Below, one piece after another: positions 51,152 to 61,120 of a stretch of DNA of 64,000 nt. This DNA is from Cyanoderma ruficeps. Lineage: Eukaryota > Chordata > Aves > Passeriformes > Timaliidae. Position numbers and translations under genes: made by a program. The notes beneath the pieces were generated by a model. The model was not told the DNA's origin and ran no database searches. It saw only the letters and a program-made list of their open reading frames with translations. The stretch is from assembly GCA_008694505.1 (NCBI GenBank), contig VZDJ01000090.1, positions 2,101,521 to 2,165,520 of the forward strand, given 5' to 3'. How positions within the stretch are numbered: the first letter of the stretch is position 1; each line of letters begins with the position of its first letter.

Positions 51152-51560
51152 TGTAAGGATGTGGAAGATCAAGAATGGGACATCCCGCTATGATTAATAT
51201 GATCAAAGTGAGCTGTTTATTGCAAAACTATAGTCTCTTTTATACAGTTTTTAGCCTTAATCACACGTTACATGCTGCTTCACAATTGGTTGCACTTTAA
51301 AGTACATGTTAGCCTTTTAGCCCCTATTGGTTGATTGTTCTTGCATGCGTGGCAGATTACACAGTCCTTTTTCTGGTTCTTATCTAGTTTTCACATCCTG
51401 GAGCTGTTTTACCATCTTTTATTTTACTTTGTACGTGACTTCTGCATCTTGTTCTGCTTCATACGTGACTTCTGCATCTTTTGTTCTTCCTTGTACGTGA
51501 CTTTTGTTGCCCTGGGAATGGTTACAGGCCTATTCTTCCAGATAAACCGGATTGCTCACA
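51152..51560 (-). mobile_element. LTR on the minus strand
   Basis: On the minus strand it starts TGTGAGCAATCC right after a purine-rich AAAAATGGGGACA, and carries CCAATAGG, a TATAAAA box (51238-51244) and AATAAA (51216-51221). It ends ...ATCCTTACA at 51152. About 409 bp with TG...CA ends. No primer-binding site follows it, so it reads as a 3' or solo LTR. Confidence 0.62.
51431..51505 (-). promoter_or_regulatory. three TACGTGACTT repeats in the LTR U3
   Basis: TACGTGACTTCTG, TACGTGACTTCTG and TACGTGACTTTTG start at 51432, 51462 and 51494, about 30-32 bp apart, with CTTCT/TTGTTCTTCC-type sequence between. On the LTR's own strand each gives AAGTCACGTA, a CREB/ATF- or E-box-like core. Position upstream of the TATA box fits a retroviral enhancer. 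Confidence 0.6.
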
Positions 51561-53827
51561 TGTCCCCATTTTTGGAGGAACTCATCTTCTATATGAGGAA
51601 TCTGCTAAGAGATCAGTCTGGGTCTGTAGTGGGACCCCGCGGTAGGAGTTTTGCAGTCATAGTCGAGCTAGGTGAAGGCTACAGTCAGAGGCAGCGAAGG
51701 AATACTTACCATATTCTACTGTCACAGTCCTACTAGAATACAGTCATATTCTAGTAGGAAATAACCAGGAGTCAGAGTCTGCAAAAGGGACCCTACAGCG
51801 GGGGTTTACTGCAGACAAAGGTCAGTGAATAGTAAGGAACAGGATGGCTGAATTATAGAAAAGAATAAACCAGGACCTTTTCACATTTTTTGGACAAGAG
51901 TCTGTAGCTTGACCATTTCTATCTCAAACCTGAGGTCTGAATATTAATTGTATGGTGTGAACTTACTGATATGACAATAGGCATTATTCAGAAGTTGATA
52001 TTATTGTGTTATAGCCTGCTTTTTAGAAAACACATGTTGTTTCAAGATTTTATTTATTTTTTCTTTAATTGCCTTAAGTATTTCATAACTGCTATTGTTA
52101 AGGACCTAGTTTAAAAAATGTGTTAAATTATTCTCTAGCTGTTTATGATAGTTTCTCCACTAGCTCAGTGGTTTGACCAAGTGCTGTCTCATAATTTTTA
52201 AGCATTTTTCAGTGTTCCAAGAAACGATATCTGGACTTTGTCAAAAACCTCCTTTGAACTGATGATACTGTGTTCTTGTTACAGAAGCACTCTGACAGTT
52301 TGCTGTGTTTAAAGCATCCCTATCCTGAGGGAATTTCAGAGGAGACCAGTTATTAGATGGTTCAATTAGGCTTTCACACTAAGATTTTTAAGAGCCTCTT
52401 TTAAAATATGTCTAGGGAATTCTCTTCCAGTTAGAGCTCAGGCAGTGGCCAGGCCTTAGCTCTGTGTGCATGGGAAATCTGCCAACAGACACAGGTGTTT
52501 TCTGCCTTAAAACAATATTCAGGTCACCTTGACTTTGCAATTTGACCCTATGGATATGACAGCTGGACCTATCTTTGACAAAACCTTGGAGAATCATTAT
52601 CTGGAGAATGATTGTCCAAATCTTCACTGATTTGTGGTTTATCAGCTGTTGCAGACTCTGGGATGCTGGTACAGTATTTCAGAGGTTGCTAATTACCTAA
52701 TTTCACATGTGTGTATTATCTGAAATGTTAATAATGGTTGTACCTGACTTATTCCTGATTGCTGTCAGTTTCTTGTTTCACTACATGTATAGTTTTCTTT
52801 TCTTATTCCCTTCATGTTCTTAGCAAGAGCCACACATGCTGTTTTTCACACAAAAAACAAAACCAAACAAACGAACAGGAAAAAAAAAGGGGGAGGAAAT
52901 TAGTGCCTTAAGAAGGTTGAATAATGCAAGATGTCCATCAGAATTTTAGACAACAGATAATTCTGAATAATGCAAAAGTCATACTAGAGAGTTGGAAATA
53001 GAGTTATCAAATCTAAATTTCAATTTTGAGCTCATATCACATCTACAGAGGCTCTGTGTGTTCAGATCTATCAAGTTTTGGTTGTAATCTACATGCAATT
53101 AGAAAACAAGTAAGTGAAAAAACACTTTGTAACCTAGCTGCATGAAGTTTCCCAAAAGAGTTTCCAGGCTTTTAAGGGAAAATCCACTTTAATAATATAG
53201 CAAATTTTTTTCAAAATATTTTTCCAATTGATTCATTAACTTAAAGAGAAGAGGTGCATGTGTTTTTATCATCAACAGGCTAAAAACAGTCGTATATTCA
53301 TTTGATCAGATATCCATTGCCTCTGAGAAAATGAGGCCCAGTGAGAAGAGAAATTACCTGACCACCACCCAGCTTTCATAACCCAAACAAGAGCAAAAGC
53401 AGGACTGCCAGAGCATGGCTGTGTCTGGAGACTTACAGAGGAAACTTGTCAACAAAAGCCTTATGTCATTGTCATGGTATGATGTTCCTACTAACCTTCA
53501 GCTATTCCCTCTTCCAATCTCCCAAAAAGACATTCAGTGATGTCAAAGATCAACATTTCCAGCTAATGGACTTTCTCCTGTTTCAACTATTTGGACTTTA
53601 AAACAATGGTCATTTATGTCAATTTCCCCAAGAGACACTGGACATTATTTTTAATTTTCTCATGCTGCAAGACCCTGTGTCAGTGACACGATTGGATTTA
53701 ATAAGTATTGTTGATTGTGATTGGTTTTTTATGTACCATGTCCCGCATTTAATAAATAACTGGGAATAGACTTAATAAGATGCAAATTGTTCTAACATCA
53801 GAATGTATGAGCTTTTTTAAATGAATG
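51561..53827. other. sequence between two facing LTRs
   Basis: 2.3 kb, AT-rich, bounded left by an LTR whose internal side points right and right by one whose internal side points left. It holds a perfect 13-bp inverted repeat at 51728-51759. A 71-codon frame on the minus strand (52412-52627) is of unknown nature. No env domain could be named. Confidence 0.4.
51728..51759. repeat. perfect 13-bp inverted repeat, 6-nt loop
   Basis: TCCTACTAGAATA, loop CAGTCA, TATTCTAGTAGGA. The match is complete. It lies about 170 bp on the internal side of the minus-strand LTR. Confidence 0.9.
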
Positions 53828-54259
53828 AAAAAGGGAGAGATGTTGTGATCGGTAGATGAATTATAAAAGAAAGGCCTCATAAAATCAGGCCTGCTCTATT
53901 AAACTAATAGCTAGCCTGTCATCTCTTCTAAGAGGAGGTAAACAATTTGCAAATTCCCATGCAAAAACAATCTTGGTATGAAAACTTCCTTAACACAACC
54001 ACCTATTCTTGGCTTGAAAAATAAGTGTATCTGTGTAAACAGTAAGATCTGTTTCATGAGAACCCATCAAGGAAAAATGTAAACACCCTGAATCTTAGCA
54101 CGTACACACAAATCACCTTCTGACCAAAAAATGTAGTAGTAAGCAAACTACCAGCCAATAGGTGTTGCACACCTGTGAAAACTGTATAAAATAAGTGATG
54201 TTAATAAAGAATTGGCTTTTCCTGCATGAAGAAAATAGAGTCTCAGTGAACTTATTACA
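53828..54259 (+). mobile_element. polypurine tract and LTR
   Basis: AAAAAGGGAGAGA (53828-53840) is a good polypurine tract, directly followed by TGTTGTGATCGG, the LTR start. The LTR has CAGCCAATAGG, a TATAAA at 54185-54190 and AATAAA at 54203-54208, and ends ...CTTATTACA at 54259 (about 419 bp). The order marks it as a 3' LTR. The matching 5' LTR and internal genes are not recognised in the window. Confidence 0.65.
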
Positions 54260-55636
54260 GTAATATTGAATCCCTTTGCTCAAAGCTCCAGCCTGCCTTC
54301 CAATGGAATTCAATAAAAACAATGTTGGTAAATTCTCAGTTGTGCTCTGGATTTCTGGGCTCAGGATGCACAAGGGCACTGCCCAGAGTCACAGATCTTC
54401 TTTCCTCTCATTTTTTGGCTCCCTTTTGCAGGCTCTGCACTCTGGGTTTAGCCCTTTGCTAGCAAATGCCAAATATACCTGCCCCTGTACGTATTTTCGC
54501 ACACATGGACCCTCAGCAGGAAAGAGCAGGCACCAGAGAGGGAAGGCCATGGATGACCTGTGCAACTGCCTGAGGCTGTGCAAAGGGACACTGTTTCAGC
54601 TGCAGTGATGCTTCCCTTCATCTGTTTTCATTTGCCTTGGTGAATTTCTGAGCTGCAATGGATATTGTGTGACATGTCCTGTCACAGCAATGATGGAAGT
54701 TCCTCAATCTCCCTGTGCTGTGGTGTAGACCCAGGATATGGCTTTGTCAGAACATCAGATTAGAGCCCGTGAAGGCCCCTCACCAATGTGGGAGGTGCCC
54801 TGTGCAGGAGGAAGGCTGTGTTTGTGTGTCTGTGGCCACACTGGTAACAGGGACCCCTGGAGAAGAGTGATCCTCTTGTAGAGATGATGAATGAGCAAGG
54901 GAGAGTCAGTCCTGGAGCTGCAGGTAACCCCCAAACATTCCTTCCTTTCTGTCCTTCTGTCAAAGCAGCTGGGGGAAAGACAGGGCTGGCATGGATCCTG
55001 GGCATGGTACAATGTCCTCCTACCAGGACATGGGGCTTAGGACAGGAGAAAAGCAAGAGATGAGGGAAGTGGGCAGTGGCCAAGCTGGCAGAATGACCTT
55101 TTCCCCTTTTCCTAGAGCCAGAGGGAATGGAAGTGCAGGCAGACTGTGCCCTGCTGTTCCCTTCAGTGGTTTGTCTGTAAACAGTGGGGCTGACAGCTGC
55201 TATCCTTCTGTCATTCCCCTGGTACAGCTCTCTGCATCACACTGAGCACAAGCCCCTGCTCCATCTCTGGTGTCGCAAAGGACAACCCAGCCAGGGCTCT
55301 CCCAAGAGCTCCCAAGTGCCTTTTCCCCTTTGGAAACTATCCCTTCTGTGTGTCTGGCTGTGCACAGCCTGAGCTGGGCAGTCACTCCTTTGGGGAACTG
55401 TGCCATTGCAGAAAGGGGCTCACAGAACAGAGGCAAAAAACAGGGAGTGAGAGAAAGAAGCTCTAAGGAGAGAGGAAGAGGAGGGAGATCCAGAAGGAGC
55501 CTTCAGTGACAGACAGGGGTAATGGAAGGCAACAAGGAAGATGTGTTGAGGAGAAAGGAGGTCTGACAGGACAAAGAGGGAGGGAGGTCTGGGCAGAAGA
55601 CAGGCAGGTCTTGTGATAAACAGAGATATAAAAAAG
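54260..55636. other. intergenic or 5' part of the lectin gene
   Basis: The first exon of the lectin (cytoplasmic tail, ending in phase 1) should lie in or left of this stretch, but I could not set it. A stretch from 54991 encodes SYQDMGL but has no suitable donor. From 55420 to 55630 the sequence is strongly purine-rich and ends in TATAAAAAA (55627-55635). Confidence 0.35.
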
Positions 55637-55641
55637 CAGCC

Positions 55642-56205
55642 TGTCTTGGTTTGAAAGACATGTATCTGCTAGGGAGGGGCAGGGCCTCCCTAGAAATGGA
55701 GAATTTAAATCCCCTCCCTCAACTTTATTATCATTTAGAATATTAAAGGGGCTTTCAGGCAGAGAGAGGTATGGGAATAGGAATACAGTTCTTTACTTGT
55801 CTAACAAGCCAAACAAACAACAACTATAGCATTAATAATAAACAGAACCAGGAAGCTCAAGGGGCTTTGTTTCACAAAGGCAGGGCAGGGGGAGGTGAGC
55901 TCAGAGTTCCTGTGCCCACGAGCAGATGATGGTAGATTTCTCAGGACCGGACCCAGTGGTGGCACCGAATTCCTGCCACAGCAAGCAGCAGCCTGGCTGT
56001 CCTCTCTCCAATGCCGAGAGCAAGAGAAGCAAAGCTGCCCCCAGCCCTGTCCCTTACCTGCCCCAAAACTCACATTGTCTCCCCCTTCTGACTTTTAGCC
56101 ACCTCTTCGTTTGGGTCAAGCACCCATAAGCACCCAGTTTAGTCTCCTAGCAACCTATGGGGAAAAATTCTGTAAGTAAAAAAGGAACAAACCTAACCCC
56201 CACCA
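55642..56205 (+). mobile_element. solo LTR with 5-bp target duplication
   Basis: It begins TGTCTTGGTTTGAAAGACAT, a start seen in LTRs of songbird genomes, and ends CCACCA. CAGCC stands directly on both sides (55637-55641 and 56206-56210), consistent with a 5-bp target duplication. An AATAAT/AATAAA cluster lies near 55830-55845. It has no coding content. Length is 564 bp. Confidence 0.75.
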
Positions 56206-56411
56206 CAGCCTCAGGGCAGCCCCTGTGTTACTGTACTCTGTGGGTCTGAGCCACTGCTAGTGACAGGCAGCAGGACCTGCTTCCAGCACCTGTGCGGCTC
56301 CCCAGTCCTTTCAACAAGGCACCAGCAGGGTGTTGGGGGACAAAGTCCCCTGGGTTATCTTGCCCCCAACTCTGGGCTGGGACATGCTCACTCTTGCTTT
56401 GTGTTTTTCAG

Positions 56412-59400
56412 CCCCAGCAGAGGAGAGAAGATGCCCCTGGCTGAACATTCACCTCTTCCTCATTATTGCCCTGGCAATCAAAGCTGCCTTTATGACCATC
56501 TGCCTTGGTGAGTTCCAGGGTCTCTCAAGCCCCTTGGGATGAAGGCCTCAGGTGACTGCCTTGGGTCAGGTGGAACACCCATACCTGGTCCCTCTGCCAG
56601 CAGCTCAAAATGCCCTTCACCAAAAACAGAGCAGAGATCTCTTCTGATGCAGCCTCATGTTTTGTGAGAATCTATCTGTAGCTTTTAACCCACCATTTGA
56701 ATCTCTGGGCATGAGGCAGATCTCTTGGCTAAGCTGGCTGTGCAAGGAGCTTCTGGTGGTGGCAGCAAGGCTGTCAGAGCAGTTTGCTCTGAGTCTCTCA
56801 GTCTGTATGAGCTGAGAGCTTGGACAACCCTGCTCTGATCAAAGTGTTTCCAGAGGATTGTGAGCCAAGGGTTTCCTATCCTGCTTCCTCAGGAGGGCTA
56901 AGGCACTAACAGTGTCTCTCAGCAAACAGAGATTTCATGGCTGACTGAGGAAGACACTGACCTTCTTTGATCCCTATAGGCATGAACAGTTCCACAATGG
57001 GTCAATCAGACCCTCATCCCTCAGCTGAACTAAACCAAAAGTCATCTCTCCTCCCATCCTTTCTCTTTGTGTAGGGAGAAGGGCACCTTTATTGGCAATG
57101 GGGGTGCTCAGCCAGGCATTGCCCTTGCCCATCTCCTCTGAGCCTTCCTCCATTACAGCAATTCACTAACCAGGCACTGCAGCCACTATGATTGCTCTGC
57201 TCAGAAGTAAAAATATTTCCAAATTAAATGATCAATGAAAATAGACATCTGGATTATCAAGCACACCCTGATCAGCTTCTGATCCATACTCCTGAGTGTC
57301 TGAGTTACTAGTAAGTCCTTGGGACTGTGGCTGTGGCCTGTCACCAACAGTGCATTATTCCCCACACATTGGGAGCTGGTAAGTCCCGGGAGTTCATGCT
57401 GCACCCTGGTTTCAGCAGCTCCAGCTGTGTGTGATTACCTTCCCCTGGACTGTGTGTTGCTGATGGAACAGGCCCAGCTGATGGTGACTCCTCCAAATGC
57501 CTGGTGCTGTGGAGTTTAGGAAGAGACCAAGTGTGGCAGTGAGAGGCTGCTTTGTAGACTGGCAGCTGTGCTGTAGGTGTGTGCATGGCAGAGTGGCTGT
57601 GCCTGGCTGGGATCAATCCTGCTGTGTGTGCCGTGTCCTCTGTGGCATGTGCTTCCAGGGGTCCTTCTGCTGTCTGACCTGGAAGAGGGTCTCTTTCTGC
57701 CTGGGAAGGAGCTGTGCCACTGCTTTGGGCCAGGAGAGGTGACAGCTGGGACAGTGCTGCGTGGGGAAATGGTGGCAGGAGAGTCGGGGGGCCAGAGATG
57801 CTGTGTGAGGAGCTGGGAGGAAGGGGTAATCCTGCTGCCTTTCCTCTCCCTTGGCAGTGGTTTCCTTCCGGCACAGCAGTGACCAGCCCAGAGCCCTGCA
57901 GCAGCAGCAGTTCTCAGAGTGGAAGTGTGACTCAGCGGTGACACAAGGCACAGGTCAGTACTGGCAGTGTCCCCTCTTCCCTGGGGATAAAGGCCTCAAG
58001 GAGGCTGTACCAGGACAAGTCAAACCACATCACCCAAAGAACCTTCCCAAGACCTGAGATCCCCTTACAACGATTACCACAGCTTGGTGTACACCAACCT
58101 CACTGGTCATACCCCAAAGCAATGGAAAGAAATGTCTGTATTATCCCTGTCTTTACAAGCACATTCTCTCAGGAAAAGTCACCAAGGAGGACATGAGCAC
58201 TGGCCCTGGAAAACTGGGATCTTTGCAGTCACCCTCTCTTGTTAGTGGCCTTCATCTCTCTGTCCTCTCCCTGCACAGACCGAGGCTGGATGTGCTGCCC
58301 AAAGGGCTGGAGAAGGTTTCAAAGAAGCTGCTATTTCCTGTCCCTGGATAAGATGAACTGGGCTGAGAGTGAGCAGAACTGCACTGGGATGGGCTCCCAG
58401 CTGGTGGTGATTAACAGCAAGGAAGAGCAGGTAGGTGCTCAGGGCTGAGGGAGGGAGCCAGCAGGCAGAGACACAGGGCTGGGCCCTGGAGGGGACTCTG
58501 AGCCCCTCCTTGTCCTGCAGGGAGGGGGAATGTCCTGTCTGCACCTCTGCACTACCAGCCTCTATCTCTGCCACCAGCCCCACCCCACAGGGACTCCTGA
58601 TGCCTCCCTGTGCTCAGTCCTGCCCCTCATGGATGTTGCACTCTATCTGATTGCCAGGCTTTCCTCTCTGAGCAAATGAAACAATCTCCTCCAAAAGAGA
58701 ATTTCTACATTGGTCTGTTTGCAGAGAAGGTGGGCCAGTGGCAGTGGGTGGACAAGACTCCATACAAGGTGACAGCAGCGTGAGTATCTCTGGATGAAGA
58801 GGGTTTGATGTGACTCCTGGTAGGGAAAGAAATGTAAAAGAGATGTGAGAGGTTCAGCTGGTGCATGAGAGGGGGGCTGTCACCATTGTGAGAAATTGCT
58901 TCCTTGTGAGAGATCAAAGATACAGTAGGAGAGGGCTGTGCAGGACACCAGGTGCACATGGCCCCATCTCTGCTGGTTATTGGTTATGAATTAACTACCT
59001 GTGACATGGAAGTCAATGCTGGAGGCACAGAAAAAGCTTCAACTTGCTGGCAGCAAGAACCCTTCAGAACCCTGATGAGCCGCTTAGCCTGACCTCCATT
59101 CACTGCACTTGTATGCACAAAATGGCCTGTGCTGAAATGCAGGGAAGGAGATGGGGCACAGGGAGAGAGCACCAGGAATGTCCTTGCTGTGTCTTCTTCT
59201 GAAGAACAAACTTGCCCTGGAGGCCGACACGGGCTCTGCTGCGTGTGAGGTGCATGGGGTGAGTGGTGGTGATCAGTTTCCATAGCAGGATAGAGCAGAG
59301 CCCTGTTGTGCTGGAAGGCTGTAGGAGGGAGGAAGGTTTCCATGTGACCCTGGTGCCAGTGGGATATGGAGTGGGAGCAAGGGCACTGCTTCTGTCCACG

Positions 59401-59662
59401 AACCAGCAGTGGGAATTTCAATCTCTTCCCTTCAAATCTTGCATCCTGCTGTGGCCTTTTCCTGCTGAGCTATATGGGAGATGCTAGGAAGTAACAAGCC
59501 TGTCTCTGTCCCAGGTTCTGGCGAGAAGGAGAACCAACTAATATCCCTAGTGAAAACTGCACTGTAATCGGTGCGTTTGAACAGAGTATCAACAACTGGA
59601 ATGACGTCAGATCAGATCTGATGCATCATCGAATTTGTGAAGCTGCAGCTGTAACTGTGTGA
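56412..59662 (+). CDS. C-type lectin receptor, CLEC4/CLEC6 type, first exon not found
   Basis: A type II membrane receptor with one C-type lectin domain. Exons: 56412-56507 (transmembrane), 57858-57953 (stalk), 58279-58430, 58658-58779 and 59515-59662 (lectin domain, TGA at 59660). Phases join perfectly (1, 1, 0, 2); 204 residues are visible. The first, cytoplasmic exon, which must end in phase 1, is unidentified. The membrane helix reads HLFLIIALAIKAAFMTICL. The domain has CCPKGW, RSCYF, WAESEQNC, FYIGL, WQWVDKTPY, FWREGEPTN, SENC, NNWND and RICE, the layout of the Mincle/Dectin-2/DCIR group. Two oddities: the carbohydrate motif is E-P-T instead of E-P-N, and the cysteine normally found in WNDVxC is Ser (WNDVRS), leaving the Cys of SENC without its usual partner. 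WND is kept. No stops or shifts. Orthology to a named CLEC gene is not claimed. Confidence 0.85.
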
Positions 59663-59889
59663 TGGAAATATCCCTGTCCTGAGTCAAGCTGGGAGCTGAG
59701 CACTGAGCTGGGAACAGGGCTGGTTGTGCTGGGAGGGCTGGGGAGCCCTGACACATCTTCACAGTGCGGGGTGGGACCACGTGTGTGGAAGTGAATTGAG
59801 CTTTGTCCAGCATCCCCAGTGCATGTGGTGGCTCAGGGAATACAGGAAGGCTCAGGCTCATCAAAGCAGGTCCTGTGTTCTTGTGTCCT
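59663..59889 (+). other. 3' flank of the lectin gene
   Basis: No AATAAA or ATTAAA occurs between the stop codon and the LTR that starts at about 59890. The first such signal downstream lies inside that LTR. Confidence 0.6.
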
Positions 59890-60457
59890 TGTAGAGGTGT
59901 GTTTTTCGGTTTCCTTTGTTATATGTATTTATAAATGGTTTGTTCCGTGTACCCCCTAAGTTCTTTCCCTATGGTTTGTTCATTGTTACACTTATGTGTC
60001 AATCATTGTTATTTAACCCTGGGGTCCTGCCACTCACTTCAGAGCCTCTCCCTCTGTCTGGAAAGTTCCAGGGAGAGCGTCGAGTGATTGGTCAGGATGC
60101 CCGTTGTTCCCTCCTTCCCCTCCAGAATTGGTCCCTGGAGAAATCCCTCATCCACAAAGCCACTCCCAGATCTGTTCCTATCGGTCACCGTGCCTAACCC
60201 CTCCCCTTGTTCCTCCCCCCAATAAAAGTTGCAGTCACCGGGCAGTCTGTGCTCTGCTGAGGCAGACTGCCTGGAGGTGAGGTTGTTCCTTGCATGGCTC
60301 CAATAAACTTCAGTGGCAGACCCTCTGCAGAGACCTCCTTTTTCTCGCCATCGTCACGCCATAGCCCTGCAGGTACAAGGACTCATCGGATGGGCTTGGT
60401 TGACCAGCCTACTGGGCTGTACCGCACTTGTCGCCGGTGCCAGGCGTAGCTGAGACA
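59890..60457 (+). mobile_element. LTR downstream of the lectin stop codon
   Basis: It contains a CCCCAATAAAAG promoter/TATA-like element (60219-60228), a second AATAAA in a poly(A) context (60302-60307) and a long GC-richer U5. Ends are proposed at TGTAGAGG and GCTGAGACA, giving a TGT...ACA element. No target duplication was visible, so the borders are provisional. No primer-binding site or coding part follows, so it looks solo. Confidence 0.6.
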
Positions 60458-60800
60458 GGTTTGGGAGAGCACTCCCAGGGCTACCAGTGTGATATGTCCT
60501 CTTCTCTCTGACTGGGTCCAGGAGCCTCTGGCTGAAAAGAGATGGACTTGTCCAGGAGGAAGACACAGGAATGGAAGACAGATATCCAGAGATTCAATGT
60601 CCTTTGTCTCCTTGAGCAGACTTGTTTGCCGTTTGTTGAGTCACACACAAAATGTCCCCTAGCTGTACTGGTTTTGCTGAACAAATTCTGAAATCTTAGA
60701 CAAGAGAAAATACAACATCACAACCATGAAGAAGGGCTCTGTGCCATGTCTCCGTATCTCTTTTTTCCCCATATCTAAGCTGGAGAGGTATAGCCCTAGA
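60458..60800. other. intergenic sequence
   Basis: Nothing recognised. Confidence 0.5.
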
Positions 60801-61120
60801 AGCATGGAATGGTTTGGGTTGTATGGAACCTTTAATGATCATGTTTCCAGGTCTTGAGCAGTGGCCCCTTACGCTAGACCAGGTTGCTCAAAGCCCCATC
60901 CAGCCTGGCCTTGAACACTTCAGGGATGGCCTACACAAAGCTTCTGTGGGCAACCTGTGCCAGCGCCTCACAACCCTTACAGAAAATAATTCTAAATAAT
61001 TTCCAAACATGCCCCCTGTCAGTTTAAAGCCATTCCCCTTTGCCTTATCACTACATGCCCTCGAAAAAAGTTTCTCTCTAGTCTTACTGGAGTCCTCTTG
61101 AAAGGCTGCTGTAAGACCAG
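60801..61120 (-). mobile_element. CR1 LINE 3' portion
   Basis: Read on the plus strand: GAATGGTTTGGGTTG, TAGACCAGGTTGCTCAAAGC, CCCATCCAGCCTGGCCTTGA, GGGCAACCTGTGCCAG, CAGTTTAAAGCCATTCCCC and TATCACTACATGCCCT. This is the reverse complement of the end of CR1 ORF2 and its 3' UTR, the best-preserved CR1 in the window, about 320 bp. Confidence 0.93.

Noticed and set aside
54991..55100. Candidate cytoplasmic exon of the lectin (SYQDMGL)
   Set aside because: It has no donor in the required phase 1 and the motif is not a canonical ITIM; not listed as an exon.
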